64,000 nucleotides of DNA from Morinoia aosen (lineage: Eukaryota; Arthropoda; Malacostraca; Amphipoda; Talitridae), in assembly GCA_030386875.1 (NCBI GenBank), contig CM059573.1, forward strand, positions 30,421,891 through 30,485,890, given 5' to 3'. A program made the position numbers and the translations under genes. The notes under the pieces were generated by a model. The model was not told where the DNA came from. It was given only the letters and a program-made list of their open reading frames with translations, and did no database searches. Shown here in pieces: positions 23,541 through 33,690 of this stretch; within the stretch, counting starts at the first letter, position 1; each line of letters opens with the position of its first letter.

Positions 23541-24399
23541 CTGAGACTATCAACATGAGAGGAGTTTGAATTTTTTTACAAATAGATCGTTCGAGGGAAA
23601 TCATTAAATTGTAAGACGTAATCTCAGGAGCATGCCAAGATCAATCGAACTGAAAGCTATTGCACAGATCCACCTGTTTTTTTTCAATTTGCCGGCACTC
23701 GGATGATTATGGAGTTGCAGTGTCTACAACCCTTCAAAAATATTTTCCAAGCTTTCGCCCCAACACCCCATTTAATAGTTTGAATTCTGGTTCAGAAAAT
23801 GTTTGTATGATATTTCCACAATTACTACGGAAACAATTGGAATAGATGAACGCCAATATTATTATGAACTTATCAATTATCAGAGTGTGTTGAGATATCT
23901 CAGACTCTTCTTACACATGTGCATGGCTGTAAAACTTTTATATCTTGTTGTCGATTTGAGTTTCATATATCTCACTGATTAAAGAAGTATCCTTTAGAAA
24001 GAACCCTCAAAAGAGATCTTCGTTACCTTTCATTCGAAGGTGCAATAATTGGCATGGATTATTGAAGCCAAGTCAGACAGACACACAGACTAATCTGCTT
24101 CACAGTAATCGAGCTAAAATAGTTTCAACCTCTCTGTGAAATATAGCGATTCTGACCAAGTAATGTCCCCAATCCGATTTTAGGAAATTTTTCAAGCTGT
24201 GGTGGGAAAAACTGATATTTTAGGCCAGAAAAGAAGCAGTTATATAGTATCTGTGTCCGCATTTTCAGCAGTTGAAACTGCCCAAAATCTGCCAATCTTA
24301 AATTTCCATTTGAATTCTTCAGCAGCTTCTACACTGTGTGACTTCGTATTGCCATCCACGACTCCGTATCGACCTCACCAAATTCATCAACGACGTCTG
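23541..24399. other. AT-rich DNA, no gene seen
   Basis: Short open frames only. The word ACAGACACACAGAC near 24,075 is low complexity. No element ends were identified. Confidence 0.4.
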
Positions 24400-24860
24400 G
24401 CAGTAAGGCAGCAAGAAAATCGTTATCTCTAGGTCCCCACCCAGACGAAATTCTGGTTCACCAAACGTCCAATATCACAGGTCAACGTCATCTGAAAACT
24501 AACAATAGAATTATAGATAAATACTGTCAATATCCAATGAGTGCACATGAACGAATATAATCAAATGAAGAGATAATTAAGGAAAATTACCTAGTCAAAC
24601 ACCATTGGTGAGCAAAACGCCGCAGTAGTCTCGAAAATAGAGACAACAGGAGACAAACAGCGTCAAAACAATTTGAGGGTATTACGGAAGAAACCTCATC
24701 ATTAATTTCGAATCGAAAGACCCCGCTGGAATTTAATAATATCCAAACATTTCGAACATCTCAGGCAAATTAAGTATATTCATTAACCATACACACCTGA
24801 GCTCATGCTGACACTCAGGATAGAAACGGCTTGGCACAATGACAAAAAGTTTAACTTTAG
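24400..24860 (+). repeat. Duplicated host segment C, copy 2
   Basis: Uninterrupted counterpart of copy 1 (12,650-12,841, 16,837-17,000 and 18,900-18,990). It shows the sequence before the hAT-like element and the broken gene arrived in the other copy. It is ended by element A at about 24,861. The divergence between copies is large (many substitutions and small indels), so the duplication is old. Confidence 0.6.
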
Positions 24861-25018
24861 GAGGTCAACCCAGCCCCTGGCGATCCGATGAGCCAATTTC
24901 CGTGTGTTGTTGAAAAAGGACCCTTAGGTAGTGGACTATTCGATCCTAAAATTTTATGGCGGTACGAACACTAGATTCCCCCCCCCCCCATGGGGTGAGG
25001 GAACCAAAAATCCTGAAT
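24861..25018 (+). mobile_element. Element A, second copy, left part
   Basis: It begins AGGAGGTCAACCCAG, the inverse of the right end at 45,311-45,323 (TGGGTTGACCCCTT), giving an imperfect 14-bp terminal inverted repeat. A C-tract (24,978-24,989) lies inside. The part ends with GAAT, the target duplicated by the Gypsy insertion. With 44,358-45,323 the element is about 1.1 kb. Flanking host sequence (ACTTTAGG and TTGTAGAGG) may be a worn target duplication. Confidence 0.55.
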
Positions 25019-25218
25019 TGTGCACAAGCACACATAAGCTCTTGCCTTCATTGTCTTGCCAGGGTATCTTAATGTCTTGAGATTTCGCAGGCTATAAAAG
25101 GCGGCGTTGCCTAGCTGTTGGCGCTCAATCTGTCATATTCTCTCTTGTTGCCAATGACACCTGGCTTACCCAATAAACTCTACCGTCAGCGTCTACCGTG
25201 TTTTACTCGCCCCGTACA
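25019..25218 (+). repeat. 5' LTR of the Gypsy element
   Basis: Starts TGTGCACAAGC and ends CCCGTACA. It contains a TATA box in GGCTATAAAAGGCG and the polyadenylation signal AATAAA, both in the normal LTR order. It pairs with 44,153-44,353. Confidence 0.95.
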
Positions 25219-25220
25219 TT

Positions 25221-25237
25221 TGGTGGCGCAGTTGTGG
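25221..25237 (+). promoter_or_regulatory. Candidate primer-binding site
   Basis: TGGTGGCGCAGTTGTGG begins two bases after the 5' LTR. Starting with TGG is what a tRNA 3' end (CCA) would pair with. I cannot name the tRNA. Confidence 0.5.
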
Positions 25238-25324
25238 TTTAAACTCACGTGTTCGTTTATAATTAATTAAGAGGATAAAAAGTGTCCCGAGGCTGACTAA
25301 TAGAAACTTTATATACGGTCTCAA

Positions 25325-25549
25325 ATGACTACCGATAGCAATAACCAAGTGTGGCAGCCGCAACCATCCGTGATTGTCTTCGGTTTTCAAATACCAGTGG
25401 AGGCGCTGGTGGAAGTTTACACCGAGTTCACTATTTGGCTCAACATTGGGTCCCCATTTCGCACTAGGATACTAGTGTACGAAGCAGAAGATATTGAGAT
25501 AGTCTTCGAAGTGACAATAGCCGCATCCTCAGCAACGAGTAATGAGTAA
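25325..25549 (+). other. Short open frame after the 5' LTR, unassigned
   Basis: A 74-codon frame starting MTTDSNNQVWQPQPSVIVFG. It lies about 100 bp inside the Gypsy element, where a gag or leader peptide might start. No gag motif is recognised. It may be leader sequence of the element or chance. Confidence 0.25.
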
Positions 25550-26157
25550 AGGAACAACTCTTTGAGTGAACGAGAACTTGTTGTGAGATACATTACTACG
25601 CACCAAACGTACCAAAAACTGTTGCAGTGTTAAGTGAACCGTGGTACGTAATCAAAAGTTACCATCAACGAGTACGCCTTCCGACATAGTGTAATCATCT
25701 GTCTGCATCATCTAACATCGTGTCTCATCAGCGGCGTTTTACCCTGCACCTGCAACATCGGGTACCTGCGGCAGCTTACCCTGCAGCTCGACAAACAACG
25801 TACTCTGCAGCCGACATATTTTTTTGCAGTTAAGTGTTTCCCTGATTTTTCTTGAGTGCGCATGCACCGAGAGCTTACAGTCAGACTCTTGTTGTTAGTA
25901 ATTTTTTTTCTTTTGTCAATACCGCATTGCGGAGAAGCACGCAGAGCTCTACCACAGACCAAATACAAGAAGATACGGGATTCATCAGTATTTTGCTCCG
26001 AGCTGGAGACGTAAAAAACGTCATCACCAATGACCACTCAGGGCGCAGAGATTTCATGACATCATTTGTTTTGAAATTGGTGCGCATTGATTGGTTGACA
26101 TTATTAGAAGAAAGTTCTGCATCATGGCCACAGAGTCTGTGTCATGGCACAGTGATC
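25550..26157. other. Leader region before the THAP gene
   Basis: No recognised gene. A short imperfect repeat of TTACCCTGCA and CTGCAG words lies at about 25,738-25,815. CCAAT words occur near 26,020 and, inverted, near 26,090, and could belong to the promoter of the THAP gene. No clear terminal inverted repeat of a P-type element was found here. Confidence 0.3.
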
Positions 26158-26452
26158 ATGGCGCCTTGTATTCGTGTGAAGCGTTGTTGTATGACTAATT
26201 GCGAAAATAATAGCGTCAATCGCCCTGATTTAGTTTATTTCAATTTTAGAAAGAAAACTTGTTCTGCGTGGCTTGAAGCGTGCGGTAATGAGGCTCTTCA
26301 CTTGTTGAAACTGCGAAATTTAATTAGGAATTACTATGTGTGTGCCCAACACTTCTGCAAATGGGATTATTCATATGTGTTATCTCCATTCAAAAATAAG
26401 TTCTTGTTAAAACCTGATGCTATTCCACAACAAACTGTGGTGGACAAACCAG
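26158..26452 (+). CDS. THAP exon 1 (zinc-finger DNA-binding domain)
   Basis: 98 codons plus one base. The start is MAPCIRVKRCCMTNCENN. The domain has cysteines at the start, a Trp in SAWLEACG, and C-x2-H in VCAQHF, about the length (80-90 residues) of a THAP domain. The donor is CAG followed by GTAATG. A short upstream in-frame region lacks domain similarity, so the ATG at 26,158 is preferred. Confidence 0.8.
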
Positions 26453-29400
26453 GTAATGTGTAATTGTTAAAAATATCTAGTTGCAAATTGCAATTGTCTT
26501 TGTTTTCAGTATTTCGTAATGCAGTCTCATTCATGAGAGTGACACCTTTGAATTGTTTTCAATTTTGTTATGAGATCTAATGATGACAATATAATGCTTT
26601 ATTATTGGATGCTTTATTATTGCAAGGCTTTATTGGAGTTGAATGGTAATGGTTAGATATTAAATTATTGTGTTATTTCTGATTGAAATGCATTACTGTA
26701 GCCTATGCTTTAAAACTTATTTGCATTATTCTTTTGTAACATCATGAATAATGCAAATATTTTGATTAATTTGATTGTTTGAGAATGACCAAAACTCTGA
26801 TGCAAATGCACTGCGTGTAAAAATATATGGGCATCATTCTGCTGAAGCGCTCCTAAATTAGTAAGTCAATTGATCAAAGAAGTTACTAGAAATTAGTACA
26901 CGTAACTCAGAGGAATTCTATTTTAAATCATATTGTTCTAAAACTAGTGACAGAAACCTTCAATTGTAGGTTACTATGTGAACTTCAATAAACCTAGAAA
27001 CATAAATATTGTTACTTATTGAGATTGCTTCTAAAATGCAAACTTATTGTGCTTAAAAGTGATTTTTACTAATTATTATTTGGAGCATATGTAAATAAAA
27101 AAAGTCATGACACATAACTTCCCCATGAGTGACCACTCTTGCCTGCTTCAAGTTGTGTAGGAGTGAACATTTGTTTAAATGTAGCAATGAAAGGTCCATT
27201 CATTATTGTGATGACTGGCAAGTGACTGAATACTACCTAATTTTTCCATGTTGATAATTATTTTCATTTCACAATTTACCCTATGGTATGTCTATAGTGT
27301 CAACTTGAGACCACTCTAGAGCCTTTTAACTTTAATTTAAAAATGCTCAAGTTCAATTTAATGAAGCTCAAGTTGAATTTAAAAATTCTAAAGTAGGCTA
27401 TATTTTAAATTAGGTATTAGGCTATATTAGAATTATTAGTTAAGAGATTGGCCTCTAATTTGGTATTACATTGTATGTATAATACTATTTTATATAACAT
27501 GATATAATAAACCACTATTGTAGCAGCCTGATTGTTTAAATATAAGTTTGAAGCTATGTAATGCTGAACTTTTCAGTCAGTGCAGTTTGCTAATTGTCAC
27601 AGTTACTTATTACATAAAGTTTATTTGGACCATTTTTTGTAAATAGCTATAAATACCTATGATCTGTTTAGCAAATGATTCATAGGTAAAACTTGAAGAA
27701 TGTCAAATTAAGTACAAAATCACAGCACTTTTGTTTGTCTGATATTATATTTACTGTATTTTCAGTGCCAGTAATTTTAAACAATTATGCATTGTCACAA
27801 ATAAGCTTCAATTATATTATTATTGCATAGGTGTGCAATTTTAGAAACATAACCTTTTCAACATTGAACTTGATGTTTTTTAAATTGAACTTGAGCTTTT
27901 TTAAATTAAACTTGACCTTTTTAAAATTAAACTTGACCTTTTTTAAATTAAAATTGATATATTTTTTAAATTAAACTTGGCCTTTTTGTAAATTAAAGTT
28001 GAAATTTTTTAAATTAAACTTTTTTTTTTTAAATTAAACTTGATCTTTGTTAACTTGAATTTTACCTTTGTTAAATTGAACTTCAGCTTTCTTATACTAA
28101 AGGTAAAAAGCTGTAGTAGCATTACAACCGTTATCTTTTCACAAGCGGTGCATTTGTGTCTGAATGTTTACTCCAAACATATTACATACCATAACATTCA
28201 AATTTACTTTTCTCTTACTTTTCGGAAAGATTGAACATGTTTTCTATGGGTATGTACAGAACATGCTTATGTTGTTCTTAAACAATCAAAAATGACAAAG
28301 TAATTGCATGATAGTTGATGTTAGGAAAGAACAATGCAGGTAATTTTATACCATAATCTACAGTGCTGCATCATAGTCATTAATAATATGAAATATATAG
28401 TATTTGCAATATTGCTAGTGTTAGGATAAAATCTTGCAAATTAGTTGTTCAATTTAAGCTACAATACTTCATATTAATTATCAAACAATAATGCCATACA
28501 ATTTCTATCCATACCCTTTAAACCCTCCAAAAAAACTTTGCATTGCAAATGGGCAAATGAGTATCAACTTTTGTGGTCCGGTTTCCAGTGACTCCTCTTG
28601 CAAAAATCAAGCAGTTCATATTAACCGGGTGTTTCATTCAACAAATGAGAATATCTGCAATAGGCACAATAGAAGTGAACCTTGAGAAGCATTTGTAAAT
28701 CATTTGTTGGTGTTGGAAAGATGACTTACAAAAATTGTAATTACCTCACAAAAGCAAAACTTAATATAGGATCTGTTTGGTGTCAACAAACTGAGGCATA
28801 AATGCACTGCTTGTGAGAAGGTAATGGTTGTAATGCTCATGGTGCTGCCCAACGCTCAATCCCAGGTGCTGGCAAGCCGTCAACCCCAGGTGCTGGCAAG
28901 CCGTCAACCCCAGGTGCTGCCAAGACGTCAACCCCAGGTGCTGGCAAGCCGTCAACCCCAGGTGCTGCCAAGCCGTCAATCCCAGGTGCTGCCAAGCCGT
29001 CAACCCCAGGTGCTGCCAAGACGTCAACCCCAGGTGCTGCCAAGACGTCAACCCCAGGTGCTGCCAAGACGTCAACCCCAGGTGCTGCCAAGCCGTCAAC
29101 CTCAGGTGCTGCCAAGCCGTCAACCTCAGGTGCTGCCAAGCCGTCAACCCCAGGTGCTGCCAAGACGTCAACCCCAGGTGCTGCCAAGACGTCAACCCCA
29201 GGTGCTGCCAAGACGTCAACCCCAGGTGCTGGCAAGCCGTCAACCCCAGGTGCTGGCAAGCCGTCAATCCCAGGTGCTGCCAAGCCGTCAATCCCAGGTG
29301 CTGCCAAGCCGTCAACCTCAGGTGCTGCAAAACCTTTCATTACTTGCGCTAAAAGGCTTTCAGCACAAAATGCACCCAACTTTGTCACTTCTGATGTTGC

Positions 29401-32400
29401 GCAACAGGACACAAAAGTGAACATTGTAATAGCTTCATCAGTACAGGTCAGTCATGTTGAAAGTACAGCTTACTGCATTTTCAGTTACAGATTGGGAAAT
29501 CCATTAGGGGGCATAGGGTAAGCAATTTTAGTTTAGTTACCTTTGTCAATCCTATGCTATGGGCATTGTTGACCCCAGGGGATTTTGTTTCGTGACCTAA
29601 GCTATAAAAAGGCCTTCGGCAATCCTAATTTTGTGTGCTCACTTTGAGTCGTCCAATTTTCGTACCTTTTTTGCTATCATTTCTTTTCCTGTTTTTCCTC
29701 TTCTTTCTTAACTCGCTGTTTCTGTCTGTAGGATTTTATTGATTGCAAGTAAATTAACGAGTGTAATTGATGTTTTGTACATTATTCCAGAGCTCTTCCA
29801 AGAGTGCCAATCCTCCAATCCATTGTAAACGGCGCTTGTTTGCAACGTCTGAGGAATGTAGGGTTGCCCAAGAAGGTCCAGCTATTGCGTCTGGCACTCC
29901 TGATCCTGTAGAACCTGCCATCAGTGCTAACTCCAAGGAGGTGTGTGGAAGGGGCATTAGAGGTAGACCAAAGTTAGGGTGGGTGAATGGGATGGGAGTG
30001 GCCATTGCGTGGTTGTGGTGTGTTATTTGAGGAAGCCAGATGACTCGGAGAAGGTAAATGTTAATGGACGGTGCTTGTGAATGCCTGATTTTGACGCAGC
30101 CCCGAGGGGGTGTGGCGGACGTCTTGGACACGTATGGGCGCAGGTCTGGGGTGCACGTGACTTTCATGATACAGCAAGGGTAAACCAGTGAAAAGTGCCT
30201 GCTGCCGAATTCGATAACCTAAAACCCAAAGTTTTGTGTGTGAGTGGTTAGGACTTGGCGCTTTTGGCTATACCTTTCCTTCTTGAAGCGAGGGAACAAC
30301 CTTAGATCTATAGTTATGTCGAAAAATGGTGTAAACAATATGCCATGAGTATACTATTTCTGTGAACACCGATTGTGGGATGATTTGATTCCATTTAGGC
30401 AATGTAGAAATTTTTCTCAATATTATTATTAGGACATTTAATAAAATTAACTAACTTTATCTGTACTTCAATCATTTATAAATTGTTTCAGAGCTCTCTA
30501 GGTAAAAGGAAATGGTCCGAGTTGCAAAGCTCTCACCATCCAAGGTTGCCTTGCAAAAGACGCCTAATAGAGTCTCCTTCCGGAACTCGGATTGCCCTTG
30601 AATGCTCCTCTACATCAACTACAAAGAGAGCTAAGAAAGAAAGAAGGCATTGTAAGAAATCACGGGTTTTGTACAGGAGATTGAACACCGATGCATTTCT
30701 GAGGAGCGTTTCTGGCAGACTTGGACCGTACCTCAGTGAATTTGTCAAACATAAGTTGAGGGGTAAACAACGGTACAGCATGTATCATAAATGGCTGGCT
30801 CTAAATATCCTTGTCAGTTCATCTGTCAGCCATTACCAGCTAATGAGGAACATCATACCCTTGCCTTCATATACTACTGTGGTGAGTGTGCTGCGAAATT
30901 TCAAGTTATCACCAGGCATTAGTAGTAAAAGTGTTTCCATCTTGAAGATGAAAGTGAAACCCACAAACCCGAAAGATAAACTATGCTTTATTTTCGCTGA
31001 TGAAATGTCCCTCCGTAGAGGGTTATCATATAATCAAGAAAAAGATACCGTAATAGGATATGAAAATATAAAAACCGGAAATTGCAAAAAACTGGCTACT
31101 TCTGCATTTTGTGTTATGGCTTCTGGGGTAGCCAAAAAGTGGAAACATCCAATTGGCTTCTACTTTACATCATCCGCTATGCCCTCTGCGTACATCAAAG
31201 ACATCTTGCGGGAGTCTGTTGCTGCAATGGAAAAGCAAGGCTTCGTTGTTTTAGGCATAACGAGCGACCAAGGCAGCAATTTCCAAAAAGCGTTCAAGGA
31301 AATGGGCTGCTCATCAACCAATCCTGTTGTAGAATTTGGAAATAAAAAGTATATTGTGTTAAAAGACCCTCCTCATTTAATTAAAAATGCTCGAAACTTT
31401 CTTCTCAAAGGTGATTTAATCATGCCCACTCTAAATTCCACAGCTTCTTGGCATCACATCAAACAACTTTTTGAATTGGAACAGAAAAGTAGCATAAAAT
31501 GTGTTCCTCGTCTGTCGCATGAGCATGTGTACAATTTGAAATTTGCCCAAAGGATGAAAGTCAAACTAGCCACTCAAGTGTTGTCGAACTCAACAAGTGC
31601 GGCTTTAGACTACTACGTCTCAAAACAATCCCTCTCAGCTTCTGCGTCAGCAACCAGCTTGTACTGTAAAAAATTTAATGATCTATTCGATATTTTTAAC
31701 TCTCAGTCTCCTGCAGAGAAAGTGCCTCTCAGGAAACCACTCTCACAAAGTTCTCCGTCTATTGAAATCTTGAAGGACTACATCTCTTGGCTACAAGAAT
31801 TGCGCTCATTGAACCCCCAACGAAGATGTTTCTTTATTGACGGGTGGATTCAATCCATCAATGCACTTTTATTGTTGAGAACAGAAATCAAGGAAGATGT
31901 CCTACCTTACATGTGCGTCAGGAATCTGTGTCAAGACGAGCTGGAAAAATTCTTTGGTAAAATCAGAAACGTACAGAAGTTTCCAACGCCTCAAAATTTC
32001 ATTGACGCTTACTGCAAAGTGTCGACAGCTTCTCTCATGAGGGCACCAATGAAGAGCAATGTTGAGGTGGCCGAAGAAGACCTGAATGTAGAAATGTGGA
32101 ACATAGTTGAAGAGGTAATGAAGAAATAATTTTCTTGATGTTGTTCTAACGTCATAGATTCTTCATTCTGATTGAGGCTACTTGTATGAAGCGTATATAC
32201 TTGACGTTTAGGCTCGTATCAGTTCTAATTACACTCTAAAATGACGGTACTGCCATTGTAAATTTACACGAGCTGTTCTACAAATTAAGCCATTGTTGTT
32301 GGGCTCTAGTGATGTATGTTTCACTTCTATAATGTTTAGTTGTATATCATTCCATGTGTATTTATTACAGTGATATTAAGTTAAGTATGGACGATTCTTA

Positions 32401-33021
32401 TTGATAATTTTGTCACGATTTCTTATGGCTGTGTTACGGTTTGATTTCCAGGTTCCTGAAGAGGCCCCTGAGGCGGTTGTTCTCTCCTACCAAGAAATAG
32501 AGGCAGCCAAAACTTTCTCCGCATCTACGATTGTTGGAGGGATGTTCGAGTCAATGGAGGTAGATGGTGCCGTTACCTACTTCGCTGGGTATATAGCCCA
32601 TAAAATCAACCAGTTTCACCTCAAGTTGAAAGGATCAACCTTACCTTCATGTGAAACTTGTTCTCGTATTCTCACGAATCAAGATTTATCTATGCACCTC
32701 TTCACAAGCTTTAAAGAGTATGTTGAAACTTCCCCGCCTTCTCTCAATTACTGCAGCGAAGAGTTCATTGGGGAAATAATTAATTTTGAAAGAGTATTTT
32801 TATTTTGTTTCGAGAATTATCGTCATGTTATAGGGTTTCGCAAACTAGTGAATAATCTCTTCACAATCATCTCCGCATTTAACTTTTGCTGCGTTCGGGT
32901 CAACGCATATTTTCAGAATTACTTTGTAAAATGTAGAACACTTCAATGCATTAGGCATCTACAAAAAGGGGTATCTTCAACAAGTGTGAATGAAAAAGTG
33001 AAGAAAATTACACATCAGTAA
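26158..33021 (+). CDS. THAP-domain P-element-type transposase, five exons, apparently intact
   Basis: Predicted exons are 26,158-26,452, 28,821-29,446, 29,791-29,940, 30,492-32,114 and 32,452-33,021. All junctions are GT-AG with matching phases (1, 0, 0, 0), and the 3,264 nt give 1,087 residues plus stop. Exon 1 is a THAP zinc finger (CCMTNC at residues 9-14, SAWLEACG, then VCAQHF; the C2CH pattern). Exon 2 is mostly an eight-residue repeat. Exon 4 holds the RNase H-like core: FIFADEMSLRRG with the first Asp, GITSDQGSN with the second, KDPPHLIKNARNFLL, and CQDELEKFFGKIR with the candidate Glu, as in P element and THAP9 transposases. Exon 5 has a CETCSRIL cysteine pair. It would bind DNA and cut and paste a P-type transposon in the nucleus. 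No P-type terminal repeats were found, so a mobile element or a captured gene are both possible. Splice sites are inferred. Confidence 0.78.
26453..28820 (+). other. Intron 1 of the THAP gene
   Basis: A 2.4-kb AT-rich intron. It contains a short inverted block (about 27,330-27,405) and a tandem array (about 27,862-28,095) of the same AAATTGAACTTGAGC-type word in opposite orientation, listed separately. The acceptor at 28,817-28,820 has a weak pyrimidine tract, so the exact exon 2 start could differ by three bases. Confidence 0.5.
27862..28095 (+). repeat. Intronic tandem array of a 20-24 bp word
   Basis: About ten imperfect copies of TTTTTTAAATTAAACTTGAC and variants (AAATTGAACTTGAGC). Two inverted copies of the word lie at about 27,330-27,405 (GCTCAAGTTCAATTT and GCTCAAGTTGAATTT). 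In P-type elements inverted internal repeats can act as transposase-binding or enhancer sites. That role here is only inference. Confidence 0.65.
28821..29446 (+). CDS. THAP gene exon 2 (Ala/Lys/Pro/Ser repeat linker)
   Basis: Starts in phase to complete the Gly codon left by exon 1 and reads NGCNAHGAAQRSIPG into the repeat. After the repeat it reads CAKRLSAQNAPNFVTSDVAQ to a consensus donor (CAG followed by GTCAGT). The repeat makes a low-complexity basic, Pro-rich linker between the DNA-binding and catalytic parts. Confidence 0.7.
28841..29320 (+). repeat. Coding minisatellite, twenty 24-bp units
   Basis: Exactly twenty units of 24 bp (GGTGCTGCCAAGCCGTCAAC plus CCCA and variants), 480 bp. 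In the THAP frame each unit encodes GAAKPSTP or a variant (G for the third residue, T for P, I for T, S for the last P). The phase stays unbroken across the whole array. All other frames on both strands are also open here because the unit length is a multiple of three, and those frames are shadows. Confidence 0.95.
29791..29940 (+). CDS. THAP gene exon 3 (duplicate-like linker exon)
   Basis: 50 codons between ATTATTCCAG and a GAG-GTGTGT donor, phase 0 on both sides, so it can be skipped without loss of frame. It begins SSSKSANPPIHCKRRLFATS. This resembles the start of exon 4 (SSLGKRKW then LPCKRRLIES), which suggests a tandem exon duplication and possible alternative use. Confidence 0.55.
29941..30491 (+). 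other. Intron 3 of the THAP gene
   Basis: About 550 bp with no recognised element. A less AT-rich part lies at 30,070-30,160. It ends with the acceptor AATTGTTTCAG. Confidence 0.45.
30492..32114 (+). CDS. THAP gene exon 4 (catalytic core)
   Basis: 541 codons. Lys/Arg-rich start, then a helical region, then the RNase H-like fold with the acidic residues in FADEMSL, TSDQGSNF and QDELEKFFG, and the P-element-type KDPPHLIKNARN block between. The donor is GAG followed by GTAATG, phase 0. If the donor is not used the frame closes within four codons at 32,129, which would give a truncated product that lacks the C-terminal domain. Confidence 0.8.
32452..33021 (+). CDS. THAP gene exon 5 (C-terminal domain)
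   Basis: 190 codons after a TTTGATTTCCAG acceptor, phase 0. It has VTYFAGYIAHKINQF, CETCSRILTNQDLSM and a hydrophobic, Phe/Cys-rich tail, in the place of the THAP9/P-element C-terminal region. It ends at TAA. Confidence 0.75.
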   Translation, partial: VPEEAPEAVVLSYQEIEAAKTFSASTIVGGMFESMEVDGAVTYFAGYIAHKINQFHLKLKGSTLPSCETCSRILTNQDLSMHLFTSFKEYVETSPPSLNYCSEEFIGEIINFERVFLFCFENYRHVIGFRKLVNNLFTIISAFNFCCVRVNAYFQNYFVKCRTLQCIRHLQKGVSSTSVNEKVKKITHQ

Positions 33022-33466
33022 CTGCACCTAAACAGTTCAATAGAAAATTTAATTAACGCTTGTAACGTTTTAGCTAATTGGGTATGTGGTTCCCAAATGC
33101 TTTTGGGGTCACCACTCCTATTCAGGAGACTAAATGTATTCTATTGATTTTCTTTCACTTTTTCGTTCGTATTGCTGTCTGGGAATACCGTATCGTGCCA
33201 ATCGCGTTGAGAGGAAATGAATTGAAACCACGGTTGTACTCAGCTTTGACTTTTAATGAGTCTGGCAGAAGCAGGACACGAGATCAGCAAAGGCCACGTC
33301 CAGGGGGGGGGGGGGGGGGGGGGGTAAGCCAGACAAAGGCCAGGATAGTTTCTTCCAAGTCCAAGATCTTCGTAGGATTTGTTCAGGCGAGAATTTTCTT
33401 GTGGCAGAGATGCTGCTGATGACGATGACGCAAGGGTGAAGGCGTGTCATTGGAATGTAAACCGAC
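33022..33466. other. 3' flank of the THAP gene with a 22-base G run
   Basis: No gene. A run of 22 G lies at 33,303-33,324. I searched by eye for a terminal inverted repeat partner to the 5' flank and found none. Confidence 0.4.
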
Positions 33467-33690
33467 AGAGATGTCGACTGTCAGAGGTGTCGACTGTCAG
33501 AGATGACGGAAATATTGACTGTCAGTGATGTTGACAGAGATGTTATTGACTGTCAGTGATGTTGACAGAGATGTTATTGACTGTCAGTGATGTTGACAGA
33601 GATGTTATTGACTGTCAGTGATGTTGACAGAGATGTTATTGACTGTCAGTGATGTTGACAGAGATTATTGACTGTCAGAGACGATGACAG
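33467..33690 (+). repeat. 31-bp minisatellite
   Basis: About five near-identical copies of the unit TATTGACTGTCAGTGATGTT followed by GACAGAGATGT (31 bp) at about 33,513-33,670, with shorter degenerate GACTGTCAGAG units on both sides. No coding role is apparent. Confidence 0.9.

Noticed and set aside
28859-29330. CRISPR-like or satellite array
   Set aside because: Units are contiguous without spacers and the array is coding. This is a eukaryotic minisatellite.
28761-29424. Long open frames on both strands over the 24-bp array (Gln-rich, Leu/Thr-rich and Ala/Pro/Gly-rich)
   Set aside because: The unit length is a multiple of three, so all frames stay open. Only the plus-strand GAAKPSTP frame fits the splice phases of the THAP gene.
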